This document shows positions 1-12,722 of a DNA stretch of 64,000 nucleotides, in pieces (the stretch's first letter is position 1; the number at the start of each line of letters is the position of its first letter). The position numbers and the translations under genes are program-made. The notes beneath the pieces were generated by a model. It ran no database searches, had not been told where the DNA came from, and saw only the letters and a list, made by a program, of their open reading frames with translations. The stretch covers positions 7,316,001 to 7,380,000 of the forward strand of contig JAHWDD010000002.1 in the NCBI GenBank assembly GCA_023897205.1, read 5' to 3'. Source of the stretch: Exophiala sp. HKRS030 (lineage: Eukaryota; Ascomycota; Eurotiomycetes; Chaetothyriales; Herpotrichiellaceae).

Positions 1-408
1 AGTAGAGTTTGAAAAGACCTTGTGGTATAATTGATGCGTAACATAATTTTCAAGTTAAGATATTCGGTTTAATTATATAATACTGATGCGGCGCTTGACA
101 CTATCTCAGCATTCTGCCTTTCATATTTTTGTAAACCTTGGTTGCAGCTTGCTAGAATGTCATACTAATTCTGTAAATTGCACCTTTCAGGATGAATCCA
201 CTCGACGAAGGAGAAGAAAATTAACTCAGCTGGGTTACTGAAAGAACGCATATAAATACCTCTTTCTCGTAGAATTTCCCGTTGCGTATTCTTCTTTGTT
301 CATACTCAGCACACATATTGCCCATTTATTACTTCAATAGCTCACGTGTGTGCCCATACGGTGCAACCTGTATCACAAATATAGACTACAGCTCGCACAC
401 TTGGACCA
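1..408. other. intergenic, likely remnant promoter
   Basis: No gene is recognised here. The only structure I see is a TATA-like stretch at 251-258 (tataaata), about 150 bases upstream of the first allantoinase-like codons. It is plausibly the old promoter of the broken gene that follows. Confidence 0.4.
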
Positions 409-2050
409 TATTCACATCAGAAAATGTCGTCCTTCCACGCCGCGGCAAGCCGGCGATGATTGCCATATGCCAACGAACGGGTCGCATCATCTGCATACAC
501 AAGTACAAGTGCCGGCGGCCAGAATTCCCCCAGGACTGTACCATTATCAACTATGGTGCTTTAATCCTTACATCAGGCCTTCTGGAGACTCATGTGCATC
601 TGAATGAGGCCGGTCGAATTTCGCCGAAAGGGGTTTTCACCGGCATCCAGGCTGATGCAGCGGGTGGGATAACGACGGTGCTTGATACGGCACTGAATTC
701 GACACCAGAACGTGGTCAGTCATCATAGAAAAATTCGCGCTGCTCAGGGAAAGTGTTGGGTGGTCGCTGGATTCATGGGTGGACTCATTCCGGCAGCAAG
801 AAAGACCTACGACCTATGGTTCAAGCAGGAGTATGTCGATACAAAGGCTTACTCGTCGACATCGGGGTTAGTTAAAGAACCCTTTCCATTTTGACCGATT
901 ATCATTATCTTGCTAGATTAGTAGGTGCCTTAATTCCCCGAGTGTCGCCTTTAAATATCAAAGAAGCCATGATTGAGCTTGCATCGCAGGCCACAATGCT
1001 GATGTTTCATGCGGAAATGACTCCAATGGCGAAGCCCACTGGTGGCAATATTAATAAGGATCTCCGTGAGAAGGGGCCTCCGATCTTGTATCCCGAACCT
1101 TTACAGACCGACATGTACCAATACTCGACCTTTCTCACTAGCCGGCCCCCAGTGCTTAAGACGACCACCGTCCGTGAGCTCATTCGTCTGGCAATTGCGG
1201 TTCTCACACCACATGTTTATATTGCACACGTGTCGTCAGCGGAGGTGCTACCGATCATCAGAAATGCGCAGAAGCGTGGGATCAACATCTCCACCGAGGC
1301 CTGTTGTCATTATTTAACTCTGAGAGCTGAAGAAGTTCTCCTGCGTGATACTCGGTTCAAAGACGAGCCGCCGATTCGGAACAACAGGAACAGGAAGGAG
1401 CTGTGGCAAAGCCTAGCCCGAAGCTGGGACGAGCATTGCTTGCCAGACGAGTCTTCTCCCTTGCTTCACCAGCCGATTTCCGTGGTTGTTTCGAATCATT
1501 CTCCATGTGGCAGCCAAACTTCTGCTGTCGTACATTCTTCCGCATGCTGACCCTCCTATGTATCACGGGGAGGTTATAAGCCGTGCGAATAGCGATTTCA
1601 TGACCGCCTGAGGTGGCATTTAGTCTCTTGGCCTGGGTCTGCCTCTGCTCTAGACTGAACTCTTCGCAGAGGGTCCACGTCCGACACCGAGAAGACCGAC
1701 AGTCAGGGCACGACTGTCGAGAGAACTCTTCCTTAACTCATGCAGTTACTCTCACATAATTCAACCAGGCTTGTTGACCACTAAATGGGCCAATTGCGCG
1801 TCGGCTATGACGGAGACATGCTGGTTTTCGATCCCGACCGTTTTAGGGCCATCGACTTGGCCGACTTAAAACCAGGCACAAAATGAGTCCACACCAAGGA
1901 CGTACGCTAAAGGGCAGAGGGCTTGAGACTTGGCTTCGCGGGAAACGCGTTTACAGCCTTCGTTCCGCCAATGGGGAATTTGGGCGAGACGGACAGTTCA
2001 ATAATGGACCACTTGGCCAGCTTCTCTTGAAATCGCGCAGGAATTTGTAG
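409..2050 (+). pseudogene. allantoinase pseudogene
   Basis: Remnant of an allantoinase, the amidohydrolase that opens the allantoin ring in purine catabolism. Pieces of the family appear in order but in different frames. At about 540-715 are the metal-site HVHLN and the AAGGITTVLDTALNS segment; at 715-890, KCWVVAGFMGGLIP; at 950-1020, LMFHAEM; at 1090-1400, YIAHVSSAEVLP, then ACCHYLTL and PPIRNNRNRKELW; at about 1490, NHSPC. The C-terminus follows near 1785-1886 (VGYDGDMLVFDPD) and 1884-2050 (SPHQGRTLKGRGLETWLRG to a TAG). Some frame changes may be introns, but several stops and shifts remain, and the usual DHSPC aspartate reads Asn. The gene looks inactive. Its family identity is firm. Confidence 0.82.
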
Positions 2051-3808
2051 GAGTGTGATTGTCTGGTCACCAACGGTTGTGGGTGCGGGCTCGTACCTGC
2101 AACAGAAAGCGTTGGGCTTGGGGCCACAGATGGTCACGGGGAAGTGTGGCCTTGCTTGGCTGAGAGCTTTTTTCCCGGCATCACTAGCCACTATTGTTGG
2201 TCCCTGGGAAACTCGGGAAAAATCTCGCTGTAAAGGTGCATAAGGTACCTGAGTTTCCCCGTGCAAGGGGTGATAATTTACAGCGATGTTTTCGCTGTTA
2301 GCTGTTATTGCAAGGGTCCTTGGCCGCGGTTTGGCCAAAGTTGGCCGTTGGGGGCCGTGGGCCGAATATCCAGGACCAAGCCTAGCTTCTTAAGTAAAAG
2401 AAGACTAGAGTCGCCCTTATGCACATTTCCTATTTGTATATCGTCCTAGAAGTCATTAAAATCCTCTTCAAACTTTCGGATGTGCAGAAGAGATATCAAG
2501 GGAAAGATCGTGGAGAAGAAGAGACTACATAATGCTTCGTAAACCTCACTATTGGGTAAAAGTGCCATTACGCACGAGATATTATACTTCATTCTGTAAA
2601 GCTTACACTTATTGAAAGAGATACCGGGCCAAATCACGGAGAATCAAAGTAGGCGAAATTTTGCTCTATCACGACCCGAATAGCTATTAGAATCGATGGG
2701 CCGCTAAAGGGTCAGGATAATTTCTTGGGAGATAATTTCGCCATCCTTAATGTTAGAGCTTAGTAGACAGGAGTCTTAAAGATTGAGTGCAACGGGCCTT
2801 TAACAGAAGCGAAGTTAAGATGTAGACCGATCGTCCACCTACATAGGTTAATATCCGGCCCTTTGCATGGCTATTCTGACGACCAATGCGCGGTTCATGT
2901 GCTGAGAACGGTTCTGAATGTTAGCAAACACAGGTGAATCAAATATATCATACAATTGTTTCCAGAACGGAGACCTCTCTGTTCATTCATTTGGGACGTT
3001 GTTGGCGGCACGAAGAACACGAGCTGGCTTTCGGACGAGGTTTGACTCTCTGAATGGTCTACAATTTTGCTAATGTCACAGGTACAGGAGATGCGACTGT
3101 TCTTACACTGTATGTATACCGGATATGTCTGCTGTTCTCGTCAACCATGGAGTGGCTCGTGTATGAGACCATGAGTCTTACTCTATCATACCTCACCTGT
3201 CTCTGTCTGCGTGAGAGACAAGATGCTCTTGGGCATTATCACTTTATGCCGTGCGCAGACCCACTTCAACAGGTTGGTAAGGCAAACTTTCATATGATGG
3301 GTTTGTCTGAATTAGTGCGTAGTATGTATTTGATGGAGAGAATGACGCGGTCCTATTAGAGCTTCAGAGAGCTCGTACGAGCACCAGTAAAGGGTCATTT
3401 TACGTCAGCTCGTGCGACAAAGCATACGACACCACAGACATGAAGCTCCGAACGCGATTGGGAGATCATGAGACTCTCCCACTGACTGGGCTGACACCAC
3501 TCGTCTAATCAAGCATAAGATTTTCATGATCAACATAGAGAATCCGGCCTACTGAGACTAAACTAATAACATGCTCACTTTGCGCTCTGGACTGGAGAAG
3601 ATATTCTATGAGCAGCTGAAGGCCTTAACGAAAACAACTCTGACAAATCGACTTTATTATATATTCTCTTATAGGACCATTTTCATGATTTTAATATGTG
3701 CGAAAGTAACTCCATGCCAACGTCCAGTGTAGCCCACATTTGGACCTACTTCACGAAGGTCTTATATCGCTTGAGAGCCTAATACATCACGCTACGTTAC
3801 CGGCCTCC
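2051..3808. other. gene-poor spacer
   Basis: About 1.75 kb between the allantoinase relic and the arrestin-like gene. There are short open frames on both strands but none has recognisable protein character, and I see no clear repeat. The last few hundred bases presumably hold the promoter of the arrestin-like gene. Confidence 0.4.
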
Positions 3809-5206
3809 ATGACGTTCAGAATTGTACTCTCTGGTAATGAACGTGGGTATTTCTGCCCTGGAGATCATTTGAACGGGGTTGTGACTTTGGCTGCGCCTCG
3901 CGAAGGACATGCAGAGTCTGTTTCAATGTCATTTTTTGGACGCTCAGTGGTTTTAATTGCTCGTGCTGGAAGAAAACGAGCAAGTTCTTGCGGGTATCTC
4001 TGCAGAAAACACATCATTCTTCTAAGAGGACTTCATTTCTATGCGGGGCAGACGTTCTTCTGGCCATTCACTTTCCAATTGCCTCGGCATTCTACTTTTC
4101 TCTATCGAGACGAAACCAATACTACGAACGTCGACGGCGTCTTCAGTTGTGAATCTCCTTGGAGGGGATCTAGTGATGCTGAAACGATCCCTCTTCCGCC
4201 CAGCTTTTCCTACAAAGGGAAATTCAACTGTCACGTTGAGTACGTCATTCAGGCCAGATTGATTCAACCACCTAGTTCGCATCTCCTTTCCGGCATGGAT
4301 ATGACTGCATACACGGAAATTACGGTCCGTCCGCCTCTGCCAACAATAGCTTTCTCTCCAGTGTCAACTCTTCCACGGTTCCAATCACACCATCAAACCT
4401 TTTTCTGCTCTTCATCCCACAGAGCACATCGAATGCGCTCTCTTACACCGGAGCTTTTCGGGACAAGCAATGGAGGCCTAGTTTCCTCACTCCCTCTCAA
4501 TAATCTATATCTATCGATTCATATCTTGCTTCCGAACTTCATCAATCTCCAAGCACAAACTCCAGTCCCGGTAGCGGTCCGAGCGACACATTCTAGCAAA
4601 GATGGATCCCATTTTGGCATTCAGATACGGAGCCTAAGACTGGACCTCGTCTCGCATACGAAAGTCCGCGCCAGATCGGTACGAGCTTCTGAATGCCGAC
4701 GCATCTGTCTAATCGAGGAAATATGTAACATCCCTGTTCATCAGGCCGATCCGCTAGAGCTTCAAAACTACGATGGCAAAACTAAGTTCCACGGTAATGA
4801 TGAATATTTTCGCTTCGTGACCGAGAGAGGGCTCGAGATAACTTACCTTGACAAGTGTGCCACTAGTACAATACTAGACAGGACGAATCTCGTACCCGAA
4901 TTCTGCACATACAATATTTTCCAGTCTTATTCTCTGGATGTGAAATGTCAAATGAATTATGGGAAAGAAAGACTTACCTGTACGGAAAATGGAATTCCCA
5001 TTCAGCTGGTCAATTTCGAGTCAGATACGCCTAGCACACTACTGAGCCGCGAAGATCGTAGCCAGGTCACGGATTTTGGCAACAATACTCACGAAAACAA
5101 CATGTCAAGTGACAATGATGATATGAGTCTTTCGGAAACTATTATTCTGGAGTCCCCGCCAGCCTATAGGGCTTCGGTCTCGCCACAAGAAATCGGCAGC
5201 ACTTAA
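3809..5206 (+). CDS. arrestin-like N-domain protein
   Basis: Single-exon protein of 465 residues. It opens with MTFRIVLSGNERGYFCPGD, the typical start of a fungal arrestin N domain, with beta-rich segments, CPGDHLNGVVTL and later FFWPFTFQLP and YVIQARL. The C-terminal half holds a second arrestin-like part, then an acidic Ser/Asn-rich tail ending ESPPAYRASVSPQEIGST, whose PPAY could bind WW domains of a HECT ubiquitin ligase. Family knowledge: such proteins act as adaptors for ubiquitylation and endocytosis of membrane transporters. The frame is open upstream to 3740, but only from a TTG; the first ATG in good context is 3809 and matches the family start. No inactivating change is visible. 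Confidence 0.78.
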   Translation: MTFRIVLSGNERGYFCPGDHLNGVVTLAAPREGHAESVSMSFFGRSVVLIARAGRKRASSCGYLCRKHIILLRGLHFYAGQTFFWPFTFQLPRHSTFLYRDETNTTNVDGVFSCESPWRGSSDAETIPLPPSFSYKGKFNCHVEYVIQARLIQPPSSHLLSGMDMTAYTEITVRPPLPTIAFSPVSTLPRFQSHHQTFFCSSSHRAHRMRSLTPELFGTSNGGLVSSLPLNNLYLSIHILLPNFINLQAQTPVPVAVRATHSSKDGSHFGIQIRSLRLDLVSHTKVRARSVRASECRRICLIEEICNIPVHQADPLELQNYDGKTKFHGNDEYFRFVTERGLEITYLDKCATSTILDRTNLVPEFCTYNIFQSYSLDVKCQMNYGKERLTCTENGIPIQLVNFESDTPSTLLSREDRSQVTDFGNNTHENNMSSDNDDMSLSETIILESPPAYRASVSPQEIGST

Positions 5207-5969
5207 AGTACGCAGCTCGAATCTGGTCCATAGTGAGAGACTTCTACCAGGGTTCATTACTACTTCAGCTCTTCTTGAATAGATAATTTTGCAAAGAAAA
5301 TATCTTAACTGCGCATATATCAATCAGCGGGAAGCAGACCATGCAAAAAATCTAACGTCATAGCGGATGCGACGGATTTAGAGTCGGACCAACTTCAATT
5401 GCTACAGATGTGCGGGTTTTGTACACGAGATTAATAATGCTTTTGTTTCGCTAAGTCACCGCTGCGATCATGCCAAACTGCTGAACCTTACCCTTGTTCC
5501 CTCCAAAGGTGTAAGTTTGATCGCCATGCTGGATCCGGCTGTCTTCACGCGAAAAGAGACTCGTTCAAATTATCGATTTCCATATAAGAACACCAATCAT
5601 ATCTATTCGTAATTAGTGGTGAGGTGCTGCGAGGTTCAATAGTATATTATACCTTTAATCTTCTGGATGAGGTACGCACAGTATACATATTAAGGTCTCC
5701 TGCGCATAAAACTATACCTAGTTAGCGTTCCTCGCGAATAAACAACCCTTCACAATAATGTATACAAAGGGTCTAGGGTTATTTTGACTTGTTTAAGAGA
5801 TATTATTCCTCTGTTAAAGATATGATGCCTACAGTCTCCCACTCTGACACTGTATAAGTTACTAAGCCTTGCGATTGTGTGAGAGTCAAAGACGCGACCC
5901 TTCTACTGAATCCGGTGATAGATGTTAGTAATGACAGTTTCCACCATTCCGGCTTGCCTTGTGCCTCTA
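5207..5969. other. intergenic spacer
   Basis: About 760 bases between convergent genes: the arrestin-like gene reads right and the small protein reads left. It is AT-leaning, with no recognised coding or repeat structure. It should contain both 3' UTRs. Confidence 0.4.
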
Positions 5970-6372
5970 CTAATCCTTCTTGCCTCGCTTTTCCATGTGC
6001 AACATGCGCCCTGCATCATCTAAAAGTTCCTTCATCTTGGATTGATGGTGATCACCAGAGTTAAGACCTAAACCTTCACCCTTTTCCCCCTCACTAGCTG
6101 GTCTCCCTGACCCCATGCCATACTCATAGTCTGAAGCACGATTATCTTGATGACCGAATGTCTCTTTATCGCTCATGATGAAGCTTCTTTCGGCATCGCT
6201 TTCTTCTTTTAGGTCATGTTCAGACCCGAAAATATCGGTAGGCTTTTCTCGGGTCACATTACCGCCAGAACTTTGACGATTATTAGTATCGCCCTAAGAA
6301 AACCTGTGTTAGGTAGTAGTTAATTAATCTCTATAAAGAAATGCTTACTTTAATCTGGAATTTCTCAGCCAT
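5970..6372 (-). CDS. small hydrophilic two-exon protein
   Basis: Two exons on the minus strand, 6372-6349 and 6293-5970, joined across a 55-base intron (GTAAGC...TTAG), give a 115-residue protein starting MAEKFQIKGDTNNRQSS. It is very hydrophilic and charged, without membrane segments or signal peptide. Distinct parts are TREKPTDIFGSEHDLKEESD and, at the C-terminus, KMKELLDDAGRMLHMEKRGK. The codon phase across the intron is exact and the whole frame is clean, which argues for a real gene. I cannot assign a function. It resembles the small disordered stress or conidiation-type proteins of filamentous fungi only in general character. Confidence 0.62.
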
Positions 6373-7906
6373 GAAGATATTGTGTTAAATATCACTTTGG
6401 GTGTGACTTCGCGTTTTGTTAAAGGTGTCAATAGAGAGAGGTATACTAATGGTGAGCAAGAGCGCCATTACTGATCTTTATACTTTACTGAGCATTCTTG
6501 TATCCGCTTTTCATCCGAATTTGCGATACAACGCCGAAAAATATTTTCTCAGCTGACGTGAAGAGTCATTGAGACGCTAACATTACACAAAGCATCCCGA
6601 ATGGATCTCGTACGGACGGAATAATCACAAGGTTTAACAGGAGACTAATGAGTGAGCATTGACCCATAACAGAAGAAATGCTCTCTAGTTTCGCGCGAAG
6701 GTGCCCTCGCTCGAAGAAAAACTCGTACGAGTAAGCCATAGTTGACACTGGAGATAGCTAGGTATTGGACACCTCGTGGCTCTCCTGAACGAGTCACTAT
6801 AGCACATAGAAGTAGGTCGAGTTATAAGTTAGCACACTGAAAGACAATTGTCTCTTATTAGCTAGGTATCATTATAGAAGTAAGTACTCTTTTCAAGATC
6901 AATTACCTATATTATAGAGAGAAAAGCAGCGGGTTCTGCCAAGGGTGCTATGATTGTCTGACGAGTACGCGAGAGATGTGAGTATCTCTGCTTTTCCTGC
7001 AGCGTAAGGAGCAATAAGTAGATAGAGAGGCATACAATCGATCAAATTTTGCGAGAATGATAGCGCTGTTGCGCGCCTAGTGTAAGCAATGAAGTGGGTA
7101 ATGCAGTCCTAATTACAGAATTGATCTGGCACCCTGTGAATATCGCGGAGGTCTGTACGAGTATTAGGGAGCAAGGATAACTGAGCGGCGGAGATTAACA
7201 GGAAGTTACAAGTGAACGAGGACGTTTACAGAGATTACAGAAGTGTTAGACCTTTAAAGCATTATCAAAGGTACTCAGAAAAGGCTCCAAAAGTAAACCC
7301 GAAAATTGCGGCAGTGTAGGAACGAGAACAGACTACTACGTACCTAGAATTAAGAACTGAGTAATGATTTGAAAGCTGCGCATTGGATGTCGCCGTTCCG
7401 CAAGGTGCTAATCAAGAGTGAGGCTCATCCCTTTACAAAGGACATTGAATGCTGAATCCCCGCGGTCAATATTCTGAACAGAATGATGTGCTTATCGCCG
7501 AGCGAATATACATGGTATTGCTCATTAAGCCCATGTATCCAAATCATTCACACCAGCACGTGGCTTAATTTCAGAAGTTTCTTTGAGGGAAAGGCGAGCC
7601 TGGCGCTATTTCGAGGTGAAACCAAAGTCCCTCTTACAGTAATCAAAGACGTATAGTACTGAAATCACAATCAAGAAGATAAGAAAAGATATGGTGCAGT
7701 CCTTACGTACTACACTTTAGCCAAGTAGATATGAGATCGAGGGCCTCGGCTTTTGCGTGGTACCTCTGTCATAAAAGCAAACGCCGGAGCTTCACGAGTT
7801 TAGTATTAGCTAATCACCTTGAACGACGATCCTTTTCTCGGAAGTACCTAGTAGTGGGCGGTTTCTGAAACACTGCACATTTCCAAACATTCCTGTTTTG
7901 CGAGCT
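6373..7906. other. gene-poor spacer
   Basis: About 1.5 kb with scattered short frames only. I see no domain, no clear repeat and no RNA gene. It separates two divergently read genes, so both promoters should lie here. Confidence 0.4.
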
Positions 7907-9980
7907 ATGCCTCAAAAAATCTCGATGAGAGACTCCGATACCTTCAAAATTGACGCGCAACTCAGGAAGCGCCGACGATTCCGTCTTACCAAAGCCTGCT
8001 ATCCATGCAGGCGGAGAAAGGTCAAATGTGATCTCAGCGAGCCATGTGGGAGCTGTAGTGTCCGTGGACACCCAGATTTGTGTGATTACACTATCCAGCC
8101 ACTCACTTGCAATGAAGCAATGAATCACGCCCAAGATTTGGGCGTGAGGAGCATCGACTCCCAATGTAGCCACAACATATGGGCAAATTGCGAACGAGGC
8201 CAGGGGCTTTATATCGATCCTATGCCACCATACAATTCCAAGTTACATGTCGGACCCGACTCTCTGCCCCATCTTCTCTCTATATACCAAAGTCTGAATA
8301 CTCGCCAGGAAGAACAACAAGGTCCGCGATCGGTGTCTTTCAATCGGCGTACAAACCCTCAAACCATTTTTGAGCTACTGTGTCTCCAGGATTCCAGCTC
8401 CGGGTTTCCGTTTACCAACCTATGGGGCCCTGAAGATGGACCCGAGAAGGTGCTCAGTGCTTTGCCAGAAGATGAAACCCTGTTAAGGTACGCCGGGCCA
8501 CGACACAGATTCTGATGTTTCCTTCCTCCTCGGCTGCTAATGCATTCAAGTTGCTTCCGCTTCTGCCGGTACTCGTTGTTTCGGATTTTACCTTCGATCA
8601 TCGACTTCCCCCGATTTGAGACTACATTGAACCAATTTCTCGAGAAAAGGTCGACATCTCTAACCGACGCATTGTCCAATCCCCCAGTTCATTGTACCCC
8701 TTCGTGGTTTGCCGTGCTCTTCGGCATCCTGGCTTGTGGCGTACAACTGTCATCCTCGCAAACAGGCTTGGAAGTGATGAAGGCTCGTGTATTTGGTAAG
8801 GCCATGCGTACATAGTACACGGCTTCGCTAAAGGTCCTCTTCTAAACGAAATGCTGACCTTTGTCGGTAACCTTTTAGCCTGCTGCTCCTTCCAGTGTCT
8901 GAAAATGAGTAACTTCATTTCATTCCCTAACATTGAGATTATTCAAGCTCTCATCATGCTGGTCAACTTTTTAAGAAATCAAGCAGATGCTGGAGCTTCT
9001 TGGTCCGTACTGGGTAAGAATGGACAGTGGTCTTTCTTTCTTTCTTTCTCAACATGGACTGCCATGCCTAATGCTGACGATACACAGGATTGACTATCCG
9101 TCTTGCACAGACTTTAGGCATCCATCGTTCACCGGGTCCAAGCATAATCACCAATCCAAAAGATCGAGAGGAGGCCTCCGTCGGATTATTTATTTGGTGA
9201 GCTATTGCCCCATTCTTGGTTAGGTATGCTCTGGGTTAATCTCAATGGGACTTCTTCAGGCGATCACTCATATGGCAGGATACATTGGTCTCTCTATCTT
9301 ACGACCGACCACTGGCTATTACTCTCCTGGAAGACCTGCCACTTAGTTCGACCCCCGATTCGACCCAAGAACGCTTGTACAATTTCTCGGACAGCTGCCA
9401 TCATCTGTTTGTGATAGCAAATAAAATCAGCCAGGCTCAAGACCGAGCCAAGGCCTCCGGGAAGCCTCTATCTCTGTCGACAATTTGGAAGTACAGGGAA
9501 TCCATCAACCGAATCGAGACTCAGTCTTCACCGCACATGCGGAATATCTCTCTCTGTCTGAATCGAGATGACTATATCCAACACTACCTTTTCCTTTTTT
9601 TCTCAGATTCAGTTATGCTCTCTTTATGCCGCCCTGCGTTATTCACGAGCGATGATGGGCACGACAGCGAACTTGCACGACTTCATTTGGATCGATGTCG
9701 TTCCGTCTTACGCTCGTACTTGGAGCTTCTCAGGTTGAGCTGCCCGATCCGACGATCGTGGGTCTTCGTTCATGTCACCTTAAGCAGTGCCCTTACTTTG
9801 GGTCTTGCTTCATCGATCCGGAATGATCTTGACGACCAAGACTTTCTAGAACGATTCGTCGATGCACTATCGAAAACCACTATTTGCGCAAATGTGCCGG
9901 CGTACGAAAGTGCGTTGAGTCTTCTCCGTTCATGTTTAAGAAGCCCTGATTCTTCAGCAGAAGGAATCATTTATTACTGA
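7907..9980 (+). CDS. Zn2Cys6 transcription factor
   Basis: Nuclear regulator in five exons: 7907-8487, 8551-8795, 8879-9013, 9088-9196 and 9260-9980. The introns are 63, 83, 74 and 63 bases, all GT-AG and phase-consistent, giving about 596 residues. The binuclear cluster is near residues 36-60 (ACYPCRRRKVKCDLSEPCGS then CSVRGHPDLC), preceded by a basic run. The fungal-specific middle homology region follows, with ILPSIIDFPRFE, FQCLKMSNF, NIEIIQALIML, ADAGASWSVLG, TIRLAQTLGIHRSPG and WQDTLVSLSYDRPLAI. Read without splicing it looks shattered, but the spliced model is intact. The first ATG is 7907; the upstream codons lack an ATG. It lies beside an MFS exporter and a glutathione S-transferase and may regulate them. 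Confidence 0.86.
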
Positions 9981-10212
9981 GGAGACACGGGAAAATCGAG
10001 ATCTTAGTTGAGAAATCAGATCACGGATGGAACCCATTTCGCCAGATACTTCCCCCCTTCCCACCCTGCAGGTCTTGTCATACCGCTCGCTCATGTGCCT
10101 GGAAACTTGTCACTGAACCACTATGGTGGCGTACTGTTCTGAAGATGTTGGATTCAGCACCTAAGAAATAGGGGATGTATGCACCTGGTCATTCGTTGAG
10201 TCAAAAGTTACA

Positions 10213-12058
10213 TCAAGTTGTCTTTGCAAAGCCACTCTTGGAGCGAACTTGCGGGCCAAATTTGTAAAACATGTATGGGACAAAGGTGAATGTGACGCCA
10301 ATCGACCCCAAGAGAGTCAAAGTCCAATGTACGCCCAAGTTCTCGTACATGGGAATAGACGCCTCAATGATTCCTCCAGAGACAACATACCGCACCAAGG
10401 TGATCATGGTCAAAGCACTGGCGGCATAAACCTCATAGGTGTCGATGAGATAGAGGTATGTCGAGAGGAAAACCGACAGGATCCCGAAACCGAACAGAAC
10501 CGATGCGGCAATGGGGGACCAGATGGAAATACTAGCGTATGCCGTCCAGCCCATCCAAAAACACGAGATGGGGATGGCTGGTGCTCCTAGCATGGCGTAC
10601 CACAGGAAGAACTCCGGTGGAAGACGACTGAGCTCTCCACTCTCTCGTGATTTCAAGTTGTTGATCTCCTTTTTGGCCCATCGGAAAACCAGCGGAGTCA
10701 GGACAACAGATGCGAGCGTGAGTCCAACAGCTATTCCTACAAATAACAAACCTGTGATACCTGGCGACAGTGAGTAGGTGTCCTGGAATACGTATGTGTA
10801 CCCATCCAGAAAACCGAACAGCATGATGTATATCACAGTCAAATAGCCCGTCCAGAGCATAATGGTCGGTTCCTGAATAATCATCAGGAAGGGTCGTTTC
10901 AACGCCATCTGCATCCGCCTAGGGAAAGTGGCCTGGCTGTCGAGCTCACATGGAGCCTTGAAGCGGCCATCCTTTGTGATGCGTCGCAGATGGTGTGCTT
11001 TCCATTTGAGGAGAATCGACTCATATGTCTCCGGTTGAAAGAGAAATAGCGAGGACAAGAGTGTACCAGACATGATTAGAGTTGTCCATTCGGTCCATCG
11101 CCATGAGACGAGGTGTGACTCCGATATAAAACCACCAATGATCGGTCCCATGAGAGGGCCCATCAGCCCGAATGCTATGGAGAATGTGTGTCAGTAATCC
11201 TCTTAAATGCAGAGGCCGGGGAATCATGGCACTGTTCCATACTTGCAAAGATGGGAAAGGCAATCAATCGATGCAGCGGGTCCCAGAGATCGCTAATGGA
11301 GCCTCCAACTGTGGATAATGGCGCCTCGCCACAGAACCCTGCCAAAAAGCGACATATCAACTGTCCTTCAATCGAATGGGACAGTCCAGCACCCATGATG
11401 AAGAACATGTACAGTGTCAGAGAGCCCAGGTAGACTGGGTTTCTGCCCACGGTCTCGGACAGCGGCCCGGCAATCAGAGCACCAATGCCAAAGCCACACA
11501 GGAACTATAAGAGAAACAGAATCACGTCAAGTTAGTCAAAACTTCTTCCCAGGAGAGGATTGTTTGCGTCCGACTTACCAATCCTGTCGCAAGAGCCTCC
11601 ACAATTTCACTGACCCGAAAGTCCGCTGCCGCTTGAGGAATGACGGCCGAATCGATTGAGGCTGCTGTGCCGACAACCAGGGCGATAAGACCAACGTTGA
11701 AGGTGTATAAGATGCGTTTCGTCCGCGACCAGTTGCGAGGACATAGAGGATCATCAGGGCCTTCGAACTTAACAAGAAAGGTCTTGGTAGGATGAGAATC
11801 GTCCTCGATGATGCCGGGAAGGGCATTCGCTAGCCTTGTGGATGTTCCATGGAGAGACTCCGAGGTCTCATGCAGATGCAATCCTTCATACTCGATATCT
11901 GATTGCCCCTGAGACGAACCACGAGAAGATGACTCTGACGCCTGATTCTCTACAAATGAGTGGTAATGGAGACTTGGATTTGGTCCCTTCTTTTGATGCT
12001 GCCTGGACTGGAATCGAAGGCGCGCTGCCAGAGCATGATATTGGCGATAAGTCTGCAT
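10213..12058 (-). CDS. MFS multidrug exporter, DHA1-like
   Basis: Plasma-membrane major facilitator of the drug:H+ antiporter-1 type, 567 residues. Exons are 12058-11579, 11504-11243 and 11174-10213, with introns of 74 and 68 bases in matching phases. A long hydrophilic N-terminal tail ends at NWSRTKRILYTFNVGLIAL, where membrane span 1 begins. The loop 2-3 signature reads GPLSETVGRNPVYLGSL; span 4 to 5 reads CRFLAGFCGEAPLSTVGG, then MGPLMGPIIGGFI, the motif C region typical of antiporters. A long central loop precedes the second six spans. The reading frame is clean. The substrate cannot be told from sequence. It converges with the Zn2Cys6 regulator gene, and the two 3' ends are about 230 bases apart. 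Confidence 0.88.
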
Positions 12059-12722
12059 ATCTAAACACTTAGAGGTCGACTAAAGAACTGGAGGTTTAAA
12101 TGTGAAAGTTTAGAGAAAAGCAATTGTGATGTGAGGGAAGTGACATGAGGACGTCTACTGGCAATGTGATAGATATATTTCTTCAGGGATCCCTTTCTCC
12201 AAAACTCTCTTTGGCCACTTTACGAGCATGCCTTACCCGTTCATGCATTTGACTGTTTAGTATAGTGCGCCCTACACTGGACGATTCGGAGCTTATACGA
12301 CCTAGAGCAATTGACTGACTAACTAGACCAAATGATATCTGGCCGCTATAACGAACGAGTCTTACTTATCTCGGACTGTTTCAGTATATGCAATTATCGC
12401 TAACAACTTTGCAGCTTAAGGCCCACCTCTATGACGCAAATTAACGCAAATGCTACGCAGATAGGTCTCAGGTGAAGCTTAATGATAAAACAATTCCCGA
12501 GATATCTTCGTGAGCTAAACGTCACCCCTTAAAAACCAGCTGATGCTAACCTAACTTGCCCATCTAAAATCCGAAATGAGTGCGAGGTCGGTCCTTGTAA
12601 CTAGTGCTTCCGGAGACGCCAGAATGTCAGCCAATCATCCTTGTTCCACGGCAAGTTCTTGGATAACCGAGTTTATCGGGATTTGAAATAACTCCTGTGG
12701 TGTTGAACAGTTAATATCATAC
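12059..12722. other. promoter region of MFS gene
   Basis: About 660 bases upstream of the exporter start, ending at the solo LTR. I see no gene and cannot place a convincing regulator site. The LTR insertion lies about 665 bases from the exporter start codon, so it could affect expression. Confidence 0.4.

Noticed and set aside
7907..9980. Zn2Cys6 gene as a frameshifted pseudogene
   Set aside because: The apparent breaks coincide with GT-AG introns of 63-83 bases, and the five exons join in phase into a clean 596-residue protein.
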